Source: VRUE01 sp963728045 (lineage in GTDB: Bacteria > Actinomycetota > Thermoleophilia > Solirubrobacterales > 70-9). Taken from it: DNA of 64,000 bases. This document shows positions 7,835 to 17,256 of the stretch, in pieces (the stretch's first letter is position 1; each line of letters begins with the position of its first letter). The stretch is taken from positions 62,001 to 126,000 of the forward strand of contig CAVSIE010000004.1 of the NCBI GenBank assembly GCA_963728045.1, given 5' to 3'. The notes beneath the pieces are model-generated. The model saw only the letters and a list, made by a program, of their open reading frames with translations, made no database searches and was not told the DNA's origin. A program made the translations under genes and the position numbers.

Positions 7835-10057
7835 ATGAGCATCGCAATACCCAAATACGACCCGGCGGTGGTGGAGGAGGCGCGCCAGGCCGCCTGGGCG
7901 GAGCGTGACGCCTTCGCAACGCCAAACCCGGGGCGGGCAGAGCGCTACTCCTACATCAAGCCATCCAGCCCGTTCACATCGGGCAACCTGCACATGGGGC
8001 ATGTGCGCGACTACGCGATCGGCGACGCCTACGCTCGCTTTCGCCGAGCTCTCGGTGAGGCGGTCCTCTTCGGCTTCGGCTTCGACGCCTTCGGCTTGCC
8101 GGCCGAGATTGCGGCAATCGAGCGCAAGGTGCCGCCGGCAGAGTGGGTTGAGCGGTGCGGCGAGCGGATGCTCGACCAGATGAAGCGCCTCGGCTTCTCG
8201 TTCGACTACGACCGCGTCTTCTACAGCTCCGACGAGGCGCAGTACCGCTGGTCGCAGTGGCTTTTTCTGACCCTGCTCGAGGCTGGGCTGATCTACCGCG
8301 CCGAGGCCACGGTCGACTGGTGCGACCACTGCCGCACGACGCTCGCCGCGATTCAGGTCGAGGACGGTCGCTGCTGGCGCTGCCACAACGAGGTCCGCCT
8401 GATTCTGCGGCCAACCTGGTTCCTGCGTGTGACGCCTTACCTAGAGGAGAACGACCGGCGCCTCGGGGATCTCGAGCAGGAGTGGGACGAGATTTCGCTC
8501 GCCACACAGCGCGACATCCTCGGCCGCAGCGATGGGGTGGAGGTAAGGCTGCCGGCGGATGGTGGCGGAGAGCTGGTGGCCTTCACTCCCCATCGGGAGG
8601 CGGTCACCGAGGCAAGTTTCGTCGCGCTCTCCCCCCGTCATCCTGAGCTCGAGCGCTGGACGGCCGCGCCGGGCGTCCGGGAGCAACTGGACGAGCTGCG
8701 CTCGGGCGGCTGGGAGCGCAGCGCCCGGGACACGAGATTCGTGCCGCTCGTCGACACGGGCGCCTCCCTTGCCTCGCCCTGGGGTGGTGTGGAGCTGCCG
8801 GTGCTCGTCTCGCCGCTGGTCGACGCCCGCTACGGGCCCACGGCCGTGCTCGGTATCCCGAGCGTCGACGAGGCGGATGCGACGATCGCCGCGCGAGTGG
8901 AGCGGGTAGGAGAGGCCGACGGTTCCTCGAGGGCGCCGGACGGAGCTGAGCCTCAGCTTCGTCCGGCTACTCGCTACCGCGCCGCCGACTTCTCGATCTC
9001 ACGTCAGCGCTTCTGGGGAACACCGATCCCGGTAATCCACTGCGGGGGCTGCGGCGCCGTCCCGGCGCCCGAGGAGGATCTGCCGGTGGTCCTGCCCCAC
9101 GATGTCGAGCCGAGCGCAGAGGGCAATCCGCTGGCCGAGCATGCCGATTTCGTCAACGTTCCCTGCTCGCGCTGCGGTGAGCCCGCCAAGCGGGAGACCG
9201 ACACGCTCGACTGTCATTTCGATGCCCTCTGGCTCTGGATTCCGGCAGCAGTGCCGCCTGAGGCTCGCGCCACGGAGATGTTCGACCACCCGGACTTGCG
9301 CCGATGGCTTCCCGCCGAGCGGCTCGTCGCCGGCGCCGACAGCGGCAACTTCGTATTCGACCAGCGCGTCGTCACCAAGGCTCTGCGCGACATCGGCCCC
9401 CTCTCCTTCCTCGAGGATGGCGAGCCCTTCGCTGGCTGCCTCTTCCACGAGATGGTGATCGCCGACGGCCGCAAGATGAGCAAGCACCTCGGGAACGTGG
9501 TCGACCCGGACGAGCTGGTCGCGCGCTACGGCGCCGACACCGTTCGTCTCGCAGTCCTCTACGCCGCGGGCCCCGCCAAGACGCTCAACTGGAACGACGG
9601 CGCCCTGCGTTTTGCCAGCCGCTTCCTCGGCAACGTCTGGGACTACTCGCACGAGCGCTTCGCGAGAGTGTCCGAGGCTCCGGAGGACAAGGAGGCCGCG
9701 GCGGACACCGAGTTCATGCGCGAGCGGCTCCGCAAGTGGTGCGACAACGGTTTGGAGCGGATCACCGCCGACTTGGAGCAGTTGCAGATGCACAAGGCGG
9801 TCCGCAATGTGACACGGCTCTTCGAGCGGATTCAGGACTTCGAGAAGCGTGTCCTGCGGCGCCGTGGCGAGCTCAGCCGCGCGGACGCGGAGGCGCAGAT
9901 CGCCGCGCTACTGCTGCTTGCTCGAGCCCTGGCGCCCTTCGCCCCGCACGTCGCCGAGCAAGTGCTGATCGCAGGGGGTGTTTCGGACGACCCCGATCTA
10001 CTCGGCCCCTGGCCGGAGCGTCTATCCCTGCCGGCTTCGCCGGATCCGGTCGGCTAG
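7835..10057 (+). CDS. Divergent leucyl-tRNA synthetase-like class I aminoacyl-tRNA synthetase
   Basis: 740 residues, shorter than standard bacterial LeuRS (about 800-880). It has the HIGH-type motif HMGH (residues 53-56) in NLHMGHVRDYAIGDAYARF, a Zn-type insert (CDHC...CWRC), a second four-Cys insert (CGGCG...CSRCG), the LeuRS-like ISRQRFWGTPIPVI segment and a KMSKS-type motif KMSKH (547-551). Departures from normal LeuRS are marked. The editing-domain TTRPDT stretch is replaced by FTPHREAVTE. The leucine-pocket segment DSSWYYLR is replaced by HFDALWLWIP. The last Ser of KMSKS is His. It could be the housekeeping enzyme of a divergent lineage, but a paralog with altered specificity or without leucyl proofreading fits better. 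No ribosome-binding site is clear; the ATG may be near the transcript start. Confidence 0.75.
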   Translation: MSIAIPKYDPAVVEEARQAAWAERDAFATPNPGRAERYSYIKPSSPFTSGNLHMGHVRDYAIGDAYARFRRALGEAVLFGFGFDAFGLPAEIAAIERKVPPAEWVERCGERMLDQMKRLGFSFDYDRVFYSSDEAQYRWSQWLFLTLLEAGLIYRAEATVDWCDHCRTTLAAIQVEDGRCWRCHNEVRLILRPTWFLRVTPYLEENDRRLGDLEQEWDEISLATQRDILGRSDGVEVRLPADGGGELVAFTPHREAVTEASFVALSPRHPELERWTAAPGVREQLDELRSGGWERSARDTRFVPLVDTGASLASPWGGVELPVLVSPLVDARYGPTAVLGIPSVDEADATIAARVERVGEADGSSRAPDGAEPQLRPATRYRAADFSISRQRFWGTPIPVIHCGGCGAVPAPEEDLPVVLPHDVEPSAEGNPLAEHADFVNVPCSRCGEPAKRETDTLDCHFDALWLWIPAAVPPEARATEMFDHPDLRRWLPAERLVAGADSGNFVFDQRVVTKALRDIGPLSFLEDGEPFAGCLFHEMVIADGRKMSKHLGNVVDPDELVARYGADTVRLAVLYAAGPAKTLNWNDGALRFASRFLGNVWDYSHERFARVSEAPEDKEAAADTEFMRERLRKWCDNGLERITADLEQLQMHKAVRNVTRLFERIQDFEKRVLRRRGELSRADAEAQIAALLLLARALAPFAPHVAEQVLIAGGVSDDPDLLGPWPERLSLPASPDPVG

Positions 10058-10246
10058 CCAGATTACCTAACTCCTAGTCAATTACTCGATGGTTCTTGAT
10101 TATTGCATTGTCCTATGTTATATCTGGCCTTGCTCCAAAATGGAGCAAGGCGCAAGGCATGATCTTCGCGCAGTCGTCTCGCGCCAACGGTAATTCGAAA
10201 CTCCGGTGGCGCTGGTCGCTGCCCGGAGAAAAGGAGATGCTCAAAT

Positions 10247-10891
10247 ATGAGACTCGTCAAGATGATTGGCCTCGCTGCTCTCGCAGCCCTGGCCGCGATG
10301 GCAATTGTCGGAACCGGCTCTGCTTCGGCGCAGTTAGGCAGCGTCCTGTGTCACTTAGCCGGGACAACGACAGCACCGTGCCCTAGCGGTAGCTTACCCT
10401 ACGGTGCGGGTGAACCAATATCGGCGTTAGGAACCTCATTATTCTTAGCTTCGGTTGAGATTACGTGTCACACCAAAATGGATGGCACGATAACCAACCC
10501 CGGATCCGCGACAGCGAATCCGACAGGCTCGATCAGCAGCGTTGCATTTACCAACTGCTCGTCGCCTGAATGCGAATTAGTCACTGCGACAGCGGAAGGA
10601 CTTCCGTGGACTGCGACTCTCTTAGGGAGCGCAACCTTAGGATTAGGGACGATGGATGTCTCTAACCCCGGGGGCAGCTTCAGGTGCCGAGTGTTCTTCG
10701 TGCACATCAAATGCAAATACGCCACCCCGACGGCCAAAGCACACGTATTCGGTCACCCGACGTCGAAAGTCGTCGCCACCAAAGTGCCGCTTTCGGAGCA
10801 GGAACCGAAATCAGGCTTCTGTCCGGATACGGCCGAATGGGACTATGAAGCAGCTCTCACCCCTAACGACCTGTCGGTGCACTTACTCTAG
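10247..10891 (+). CDS. Secreted protein of unknown function, rich in TTA leucine codons
   Basis: 214 residues with a clear Sec signal peptide (MRLVKMIGLAALAALAAMAIVGTGSASA, probable cleavage after ASA) and a good ribosome-binding site (AAGGAGA about 10 bases before ATG 10247). The mature protein is rich in Gly, Ser and Thr and has eight Cys residues, suggesting disulfides outside the cell. I recognise no family. Codon use is odd: I count 11 TTA leucine codons, all after the signal peptide, whereas the signal peptide uses CTC/CTG. TTA is normally very rare in GC-rich actinobacteria. This could reflect horizontal origin or translational control by a rare tRNA-Leu(UAA). A hairpin terminator follows. 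Confidence 0.75.
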   Translation: MRLVKMIGLAALAALAAMAIVGTGSASAQLGSVLCHLAGTTTAPCPSGSLPYGAGEPISALGTSLFLASVEITCHTKMDGTITNPGSATANPTGSISSVAFTNCSSPECELVTATAEGLPWTATLLGSATLGLGTMDVSNPGGSFRCRVFFVHIKCKYATPTAKAHVFGHPTSKVVATKVPLSEQEPKSGFCPDTAEWDYEAALTPNDLSVHLL

Positions 10892-10928
10892 TCTGATCGA
10901 TAAATCTAACCTTTTCTAGAGATACAAA

Positions 10929-10953
10929 GGGGCCGCCCTACGGGGCGGTCCCT
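10929..10953 (+). terminator. Hairpin terminator after the TTA-rich gene
   Basis: A 10-base stem, GGGGCCGCCC against GGGCGGTCCC with one G-T pair, closed by a four-base loop and followed by the weak AT-rich tail TTATAAAAT. It lies 38 bases after the stop codon of the secreted protein gene. Confidence 0.6.
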
Positions 10954-10974
10954 TATAAAATACTTAGAAAACTC

Positions 10975-11003
10975 TTGACAAAACTTGTCAAGTACCTTAA
11001 TCT
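10975..11003 (+). promoter_or_regulatory. Sigma-70-type promoter with an overlapping inverted repeat
   Basis: A consensus -35 box TTGACA (10975-10980) is followed after 17 bases by TAATCT (10998-11003). The -35 box is part of an inverted repeat TTGACAA-AAC-TTGTCAA (10975-10991), which could be a repressor site. The promoter faces the two large secreted-protein genes that start at about 11.1 and 14.6 kb. Confidence 0.55.
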
Positions 11004-11111
11004 GCGCCAATTGCAATGTGGCGCTTGGAGTTAGAGCGCCGGGGGACGCACTCGCAGGGCAAGGTCAAGGACAGGGACTCGGTCATTCGTGGGGTAGGAC
11101 GGGGGAGTTCG

Positions 11112-14100
11112 GTGAGGCAGCGCAGAAGAGAGAAGCTCGGACGAGCATGGGGAGCGACGATCGGCGCGATCGTTATCTCGATGGCCAGCGGCGGCACCGC
11201 GACGGCCCAGGAGGAAACTCACGTGTTCGACCCTGCCCTTTCCCTTCGGGGCAGCTGCATCACCGCTGCGCTCGATCCTGCTCCGGACCCAGGATGCCCA
11301 TATTTGCCGCCGCCCGATGGTCCACAGGCGTTCAGTCGGCCTCATGGGGTTGCCATCGACTCGCTCGGTTACACCTACGTAACTAATAGAGGGGAGGTAG
11401 AAAGCGGCGCGAAAGGGCGCCTGGACATCTTCGATCCCAGCGGCCAGTTCGTGACCGAGGTCAGCTTCGAGGACCTGCTCGAATCGCTGGGCGCCAGCTT
11501 TGCCGAAGCAGACAGCACGACGTTCGCCAGTCCAAGGATCGACACGCTCGGCAATCTCTATCTCCACATCGTCCGCGGCGCAACGGTCACGCCTCCTCAT
11601 AGCAACGACGTGCTTCTTTACGAACCGGGCGCGTACCCGCCAGTCCCCGGGGGAACGTACGCCTACGTCCGAACCGTCGATGAAGACGCGAGGGGATTGG
11701 GGGTCGACCCTGCGAACAATCACCTCTATGTCAATAAAGGCACAAGCATAAGTGAGTACGAATCAGCCCAGGAGGGATCGGGATTCGTTCGGGGGTTGGG
11801 CGGAGGCACTTTGGGTTTCAGCACTCAAGTCGCGATTGGCCCAACTGGCGATATCTATGCGAACGACCTAAAGCCTGATGCGGAACCTATTCCCACCCCG
11901 GGAAAACCGTTCGTCAGCCAGATCTACGTCTTCGACGGCGGGACCGGTGCGGTGGAGAAGGAAATAGATGGCTCCGATACTCCGGGCGGCGGTTTTCAGG
12001 CTGCCTTTGCACAGCTTGGAGTCGTGGTGGAGCAGGACGACGGCGACGTCTATGTCTACGACACTGTAAGCGAAGTCGTTTATCAGTTCCAGATCGAAGA
12101 AGGCGAATACAAATATCTATCGACAATCGAACACTCGTTCAAAGACGTTGGACGCGAGGCGATAGCGGTATCCGACTGCGACTCCTGCTCTAACAAAGAT
12201 TACTTCTTCGTCACATCACACCCCACCGGGACCGGCCACCTCTTTGCTTTCAAGCCAAAGCCAGATATAGGACCGCCGCTCGTCTCGGACGAGGGTTTCT
12301 CGGGAGTAACGACCAACGAAGCGCTACTCGAAGCCAAAGTCGACCCGAAAGGGGCGACGACCCGATATCGGTTCGAGTACGTCGAGGAGGATACGTACTT
12401 CGAAGATGTCGAAACCGGCGGCCCCGGTCACGGTTTCGACCATGCGACACGTACTCCTGATCCCGATGACTCCCTGGACCCAGGTGCTTCGACCGCGGTC
12501 TCCACGCCGCTGACGGACCTTGTGCCAGGGGAGATCTACCGCTTCCGCGTTGTCGCGGAGAACTGCTCGCCAGAGGAACCGGAGAGGGAGTGCGTCAGCG
12601 AAGGCGAAGAGGGTCGCTTCGCGACCTACCCCTCGGTCTCATCTTCTTCTTGCCCGAACGAGCAGTTCCGCACGGGTTCCTCCGCCGGCCTCCCGGATTG
12701 CCGGGCCCATGAGCTCGTCACGCCCGGCAACGCGAACGGGCGGTCACCGCGCGCGCGAGGGATCGGTCAGGGTGACGGCTTCGATACGACCTTGGCCTCG
12801 CCCGACGGCGGCAACCTGATCTTCGGCACCGGAGGGGGAAGCATTCCCGGCATCGGGGGATCCGGGGCCCCCGACGGCGATTTCTACGAGGCGCGGCGCG
12901 GCGGCGATGGCTGGACGTCGGTCAGCGTTGGTCCCACCGGCACACAGGCCCGAGCGGCCAAGGTGGGTGGCTTCACGGCGGATCATCAGTCCTTCTGGAA
13001 CACCGCTGGCAGCGAGTACGGCTCGCTCCTCGTTGAAGGGAAAGACAGCCATTACGTCCGCACTCATGCAGGAGAGTACGCGCTGGTTGGCGTGGGCAGC
13101 CTCGGCGCCGATCCGAAGGCCGTCGGCAAGTTGCTCACGCTGGGGGCGGCCCATGTGATTTTCGTCACCGGCGTCGGCCTCGGAGTCTCAGCCGTACAGC
13201 TGGAGCCGGACGCGCCTCCCTCGGGCATCGACGCGATCTATGACCGCACGTCCGATGGGTTGACGCATGTGGTTTCGCTGCTGCCCGGCGAGACCACGCC
13301 GGCAGAAGACGCCGACTATCTGGGCGCTGCCGCCGATGGCTCTGCCGTCGCCTTCAAGGTTGGCGCCGCCGGTAAACCCGATACCAGGCCGCTCTACCTG
13401 CGTGCCGATAACGCGGAGACTCTGACGGTCTCCGAAGAGCCCGACAGCACCTATGCCGGGATCTCCTCCGATGGTGAGCGAGTCTTCTATGTGCGTGCTC
13501 AGGATCCCAAAACGCCTTCCACGGGCGACATCTTCGCCTTCGAAGCCACCACTCAGGAAGTGATTCCAATTGGCAGCGGAGGCGAATCGACTGTGGTCAA
13601 CATCTCTGCCGACGGCTCCTATGTCTACTTCGTTTCGCCGAAACAGCTCGACGGTGCCGAGGGAGTAATCGGCGAAGACAATCTCTACGTCTGGGATGGC
13701 GCCTCGGTTGAGTTCGTCGCCACCCTCGACCATATCGACGTCACCGGGGTGCCGACGGGCACGGGGCCGATCATCGGCGGTCTCGCCCTCTGGACTCCCT
13801 ACATAGGCGTCAAGAGCGAAATCGCAGGGCCCGTCAACAATCCCTCTCGCACCAGCTCCGACGGCAGGTTCCTGGTCTTCGAGTCGCGAGCGGAGCTCAC
13901 CGGTAGCGATACACAGGGGCACGCCCAGGTGTATCGCTACGACGCGGAGCAGAAGACCTTGCTCTGCGTCTCCTGCAACCCGACTCTCGCTCCGGCATCT
14001 GCTCCCGCCCGGCTCCAGTCCCTCGTTCCGGCCGTCGTCGATGCACCCAGCACCGCAATCGCTCCGGTGGCCAACGTCAGCGAGGGCGGCGGAGCCGTCT

Positions 14101-14600
14101 TCTTCGAGAGCGAGGAAGCCCTCGTGCCTGGAGATCTCGATGGGCTCCAGGATGTCTACGAGTGGCAGGCGCAGGGGGTTGGCGCCTGTGCCAGGGCGAC
14201 CGGCTGCGTCCACCTGATCTCCGGTGGTCACAGCGTCAGCCCGAGCTTTCTCTACGCCGCGACGCCGAGCGGTGGCGACGTCTTCTTCCGCACCAGGGAC
14301 ACTCTGTTGGGCGCCGACATCGACGGTAGCCCTTCGATCTACGACGCGCGGGTAGGCGGCGGCTTCCCCGAAGCAGCCGTATCCCATTGCTTGGACAGCG
14401 AAGCGTGCAGGGGGGCGGCGAGCTCGCCGCCGGGCCTTCCGAGCGCCTCGAGCGCCGACCTGTCTGCTGCTGGAAAAGCGCGACGCCCTCGCTGCCCCAA
14501 GGGCAAGCGCCGCGTGACGAGACGAGGCAAAGCGGTATGCCTCAAGAGACATCGGAGGGGAAACCGACCGCGGCGCCAGCACAGGAGGGCGGTCCGATGA
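11112..14600 (+). CDS. Very large secreted beta-propeller-like protein
   Basis: About 1,162 residues from GTG 11112. That start has a ribosome-binding site (GGGGGAG, 5 bases upstream) and puts an ideal signal peptide at the N-terminus (RQRRREKLGRAWGATIGAIV, ending TATAQ). ATG 11016 would add a 32-residue basic extension. The first third contains NHL-like beta-propeller repeats (HGVAIDSLGYTYVTN, PRIDTLGNLYLH, VAIGPTGDIYAN). The middle has a fibronectin-III-like stretch (TRYRFEYVEE...YRFRVVAENC). The last half has TolB/WD40-like blades (GAAADGSAVAFKV, AGISSDGERVFYV, NISADGSYVYFVS, SSDGRFLVFESRA). The C-terminus is basic (RRGNRPRRQHRRAVR). It is likely an extracellular or cell-wall protein of unknown role, first gene of a two-gene operon. 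Confidence 0.75.
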   Translation: MRQRRREKLGRAWGATIGAIVISMASGGTATAQEETHVFDPALSLRGSCITAALDPAPDPGCPYLPPPDGPQAFSRPHGVAIDSLGYTYVTNRGEVESGAKGRLDIFDPSGQFVTEVSFEDLLESLGASFAEADSTTFASPRIDTLGNLYLHIVRGATVTPPHSNDVLLYEPGAYPPVPGGTYAYVRTVDEDARGLGVDPANNHLYVNKGTSISEYESAQEGSGFVRGLGGGTLGFSTQVAIGPTGDIYANDLKPDAEPIPTPGKPFVSQIYVFDGGTGAVEKEIDGSDTPGGGFQAAFAQLGVVVEQDDGDVYVYDTVSEVVYQFQIEEGEYKYLSTIEHSFKDVGREAIAVSDCDSCSNKDYFFVTSHPTGTGHLFAFKPKPDIGPPLVSDEGFSGVTTNEALLEAKVDPKGATTRYRFEYVEEDTYFEDVETGGPGHGFDHATRTPDPDDSLDPGASTAVSTPLTDLVPGEIYRFRVVAENCSPEEPERECVSEGEEGRFATYPSVSSSSCPNEQFRTGSSAGLPDCRAHELVTPGNANGRSPRARGIGQGDGFDTTLASPDGGNLIFGTGGGSIPGIGGSGAPDGDFYEARRGGDGWTSVSVGPTGTQARAAKVGGFTADHQSFWNTAGSEYGSLLVEGKDSHYVRTHAGEYALVGVGSLGADPKAVGKLLTLGAAHVIFVTGVGLGVSAVQLEPDAPPSGIDAIYDRTSDGLTHVVSLLPGETTPAEDADYLGAAADGSAVAFKVGAAGKPDTRPLYLRADNAETLTVSEEPDSTYAGISSDGERVFYVRAQDPKTPSTGDIFAFEATTQEVIPIGSGGESTVVNISADGSYVYFVSPKQLDGAEGVIGEDNLYVWDGASVEFVATLDHIDVTGVPTGTGPIIGGLALWTPYIGVKSEIAGPVNNPSRTSSDGRFLVFESRAELTGSDTQGHAQVYRYDAEQKTLLCVSCNPTLAPASAPARLQSLVPAVVDAPSTAIAPVANVSEGGGAVFFESEEALVPGDLDGLQDVYEWQAQGVGACARATGCVHLISGGHSVSPSFLYAATPSGGDVFFRTRDTLLGADIDGSPSIYDARVGGGFPEAAVSHCLDSEACRGAASSPPGLPSASSADLSAAGKARRPRCPKGKRRVTRRGKAVCLKRHRRGNRPRRQHRRAVR

Positions 14601-17206
14601 GGCATCTCGCCGCTGCGCTCGCGATCTTCTTTCTTGCGGCGTTCCCCGTCGCGTTCTCGCAGGCTGCGCCCGAGGACTACGCGATCGAATCTGTCGCCGC
14701 CTCTCTCGCCGATTCCCAGGCGGGGGCACACCGTGATTTCACCACGACGCTCGAGTTGACTAAGGACCCCACCGGCTCCGCCTTCGGCTACACGCGCGAG
14801 ATCCACATCGATCTGCCCTCCGGTCTACTTGCCAACCCCGACCCTTTCCCGCACTGTACGACTGCCCAGCTCGGTCAGGCGCCCAGCGACAGCCATTGCC
14901 CCCAGGACTCTCAGGTCGGGGTGGTGGAAATCTCCTTCTTCAACCTCGGCACTTTCGTCGAGCCGCTCTACTTGATGCAGCCGCCGAGCGACACACCGGC
15001 GAGGCTGGGAATCATGACCGAGTTCTTCCCGGTCGTCATCAATGCTCACGTGCGCTCCGAGGGTGACTACGGGGTGACTGGAAGCTCGAAAGGCATCCCG
15101 GCCTTCAATCCACTGGTAAGGGCGAACGCCACGATCTGGGGGGTACCGACCGACCCCAGCCACGATCCGCTGCGCATCACGCCGCTCGAGGCCTCCAAAG
15201 GGCAAAGCCCACCAGGGGGCGGTCGCGCCAGCAACCTGCTCACGCCGACGCCCTTCATGGTCAATCCGACCCGCTGCGGCGTTCCCCTCCAGGTCCATTT
15301 TACGGCGATCAGTCACCAGCTGCCCGACCAGCCCTCCACCATGAGCGCTTCACTGCCGTCGATCAGCGGCTGCGGAAAGCTAGGCTTCGAGCCCAATCTC
15401 GCGATCGTCCCGACGAGCGGCGAAGCCGCCGCGCCCAGTGGCCTCAACGCGACGCTCGAGGTTCCGCAGGACGAAACGGCAAGCGGCCACGCCACTTCAC
15501 ACATCCGCCATGCCGAGGTCGTTTTCCCGCCCGGAATGACCATTGCGCCGGGTGCCGCCGACGGCCAGCTCGCCTGCAGCGACGAGCAAGCAGGCTACGA
15601 ATCCCGCCGTCCGGCGCAGTGTCCTAACGCGTCCAAGCTCGGCACGGTCGAGATCGACGTGCCGGCGCTGGAGCGGCCGGCGCAGGGAGCTCTTTACCTG
15701 CGTACACCGGTGCCGGGAGATCTCTTCCGCGTCTGGCTAATCGCAGACGACCTCGGTGTCCATATCGCCCTGCCCGGTGATCTTGAGATCGACAAGGCGA
15801 CCGGCCAGATCTCCTCCGCCTTCTTCGAGATGCCTCAGGCCCCCGTTCGCGGAGCGAAGTTCCACGTCTTCGGCGGCCCGCGCGGGCCGCTTGCCACCCC
15901 GAGCGCGTGTGGCATCTACGAAGCCAGGTGGAAATTCACGCCGTGGTCGGGTACCGCACCCGTCGGTGGCCCCGCTCCGTTGCGGATCGACCGGAGCTGC
16001 GATACCGGTGGCTTCTCGCCGAAGCTCTCAGCTGGCGCCGCCAGCCCCGTTGCCGGCGCCTTCTCCTCATTCATCACCGATCTGACCCGTCAATCGGGAG
16101 AACAGAACATTCGCGGCGTCGAGATCGACCCTCCCCCGGGCTTGCTGGCGAAGCTTGCGGGTGTCGCACTCTGTGAAGGTGTTGCGACGCAAACCGGTCA
16201 GTGCCCGACGGATTCTCAGGTGGCGAGGGTAATCGCCGCCGTGGGCCCGGGTCCTGCGCCGCTCTGGTTGCCCCAACCTGGGAGAGACCCGATAGTCGTT
16301 TTTCTCGCGGGGCCCTACCTCGGCGCCCCTTACAGCCTCGTCGTCAAGGCCCCCGCGCAGGCGGGTCCGTTCGACCTCGGCACCGTGATTACACGGGCGG
16401 CGATTCACGTCGATCCCGACACCGCTCGGGTCACCATCAGGTCAGACCCCCTCCCCCAAATCCTCGAAGGGGTGCCGATCTCCTATCGGAGGATTCACGT
16501 GCATGTTGACCGGCCGGGATTCACGGTCAACCCAACCAGCTGCAGGAAGATGGAGATCGCCTCGCGTTTGATCTCTGATCGCGGGGCTATCGCGAGTCCG
16601 GCTGCAGATTTCCAGGTGGGCAGCTGCCGGGAGCTCGGTTTCAGGCCTCGGCTTTCGTTGCGCCTGTTCGGCAAAGCCAACCGCGGCGCCCATCCGCGCC
16701 TCAGGGCTGTGCTGAAGCTGAGAAGAGACGACGCCAACATATCGAGAGCCTCGGTGGCCCTTCCCAGGTCCGAGTTCATCGACCAGTCGCACATACGAAC
16801 GGTTTGCACTAGGGTCCAGTTCGCCGCCGATGCGTGTCCCGAGGGCTCGATCTATGGCCATGCTCGGGCCTTCACGCCGCTGCTCGACGAGCCTCTTCAA
16901 GGGCCAGTCTACCTGCGCTCTTCAGACAATCTGTTGCCTGACATGGTGCTTGCCCTGAGAGGCAAGGTCGATATCAATGCTGTGGGTCGGATCGATTCGG
17001 TAAGGGGAGGAATCAGGACCACCTTCGAAGCGGTTCCCGACGCGCCTGTCTCGAAGGTTGTCGTAACCATGCAGGGTGGCCGAAAGGGCTTGATCGTCAA
17101 CAGCCGCAATCTTTGCAAAGCACTCGCATATACCACGGTGAATTTCCGTGCTCACAGCGGCAGGCAGCGAAGTCACCGCCCGGTCTTGCGACACGGCTGC
17201 GCTTAG
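14597..17206 (+). CDS. Large secreted protein with four repeated Cys-containing modules
   Basis: 869 residues. ATG 14597 overlaps the preceding stop as ATGA and has a good ribosome-binding site (AGGAGG). It also yields a clean signal peptide (MRHLAAALAIFFLAAFPVAF). Four repeats share the pattern CPxxSxxG followed about 20-30 residues later by L-Y/W-L and a hydrophobic strand: CPQDSQVGVVEI, CPNASKLGTVEI, CPTDSQVARVIA and CPEGSIYGHARA. The modules look like beta-sandwich domains in series. Its operon with the propeller protein suggests the two act together at the cell surface, for example as a structural or adhesion layer. I know of no assigned function. Confidence 0.75.
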   Translation: MRHLAAALAIFFLAAFPVAFSQAAPEDYAIESVAASLADSQAGAHRDFTTTLELTKDPTGSAFGYTREIHIDLPSGLLANPDPFPHCTTAQLGQAPSDSHCPQDSQVGVVEISFFNLGTFVEPLYLMQPPSDTPARLGIMTEFFPVVINAHVRSEGDYGVTGSSKGIPAFNPLVRANATIWGVPTDPSHDPLRITPLEASKGQSPPGGGRASNLLTPTPFMVNPTRCGVPLQVHFTAISHQLPDQPSTMSASLPSISGCGKLGFEPNLAIVPTSGEAAAPSGLNATLEVPQDETASGHATSHIRHAEVVFPPGMTIAPGAADGQLACSDEQAGYESRRPAQCPNASKLGTVEIDVPALERPAQGALYLRTPVPGDLFRVWLIADDLGVHIALPGDLEIDKATGQISSAFFEMPQAPVRGAKFHVFGGPRGPLATPSACGIYEARWKFTPWSGTAPVGGPAPLRIDRSCDTGGFSPKLSAGAASPVAGAFSSFITDLTRQSGEQNIRGVEIDPPPGLLAKLAGVALCEGVATQTGQCPTDSQVARVIAAVGPGPAPLWLPQPGRDPIVVFLAGPYLGAPYSLVVKAPAQAGPFDLGTVITRAAIHVDPDTARVTIRSDPLPQILEGVPISYRRIHVHVDRPGFTVNPTSCRKMEIASRLISDRGAIASPAADFQVGSCRELGFRPRLSLRLFGKANRGAHPRLRAVLKLRRDDANISRASVALPRSEFIDQSHIRTVCTRVQFAADACPEGSIYGHARAFTPLLDEPLQGPVYLRSSDNLLPDMVLALRGKVDINAVGRIDSVRGGIRTTFEAVPDAPVSKVVVTMQGGRKGLIVNSRNLCKALAYTTVNFRAHSGRQRSHRPVLRHGCA

Positions 17207-17256
17207 GAAGTATAAAAATACTCAAAGAGAGATAAACGTGTGGGAGGAGAGACTTA

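Noticed and set aside
7607..8386. N-terminal extension of the small CMNC gene across the synthetase start
   Set aside because: The strong ribosome-binding site at the 7606 ATG fixes the start, and the extension overlaps the LeuRS-like gene.
13188..14729. A 513-codon open frame on the minus strand
   Set aside because: It lies opposite the large propeller protein, which has repeats and a coupled downstream gene. The minus product is low-complexity Arg/Gly/Ala.
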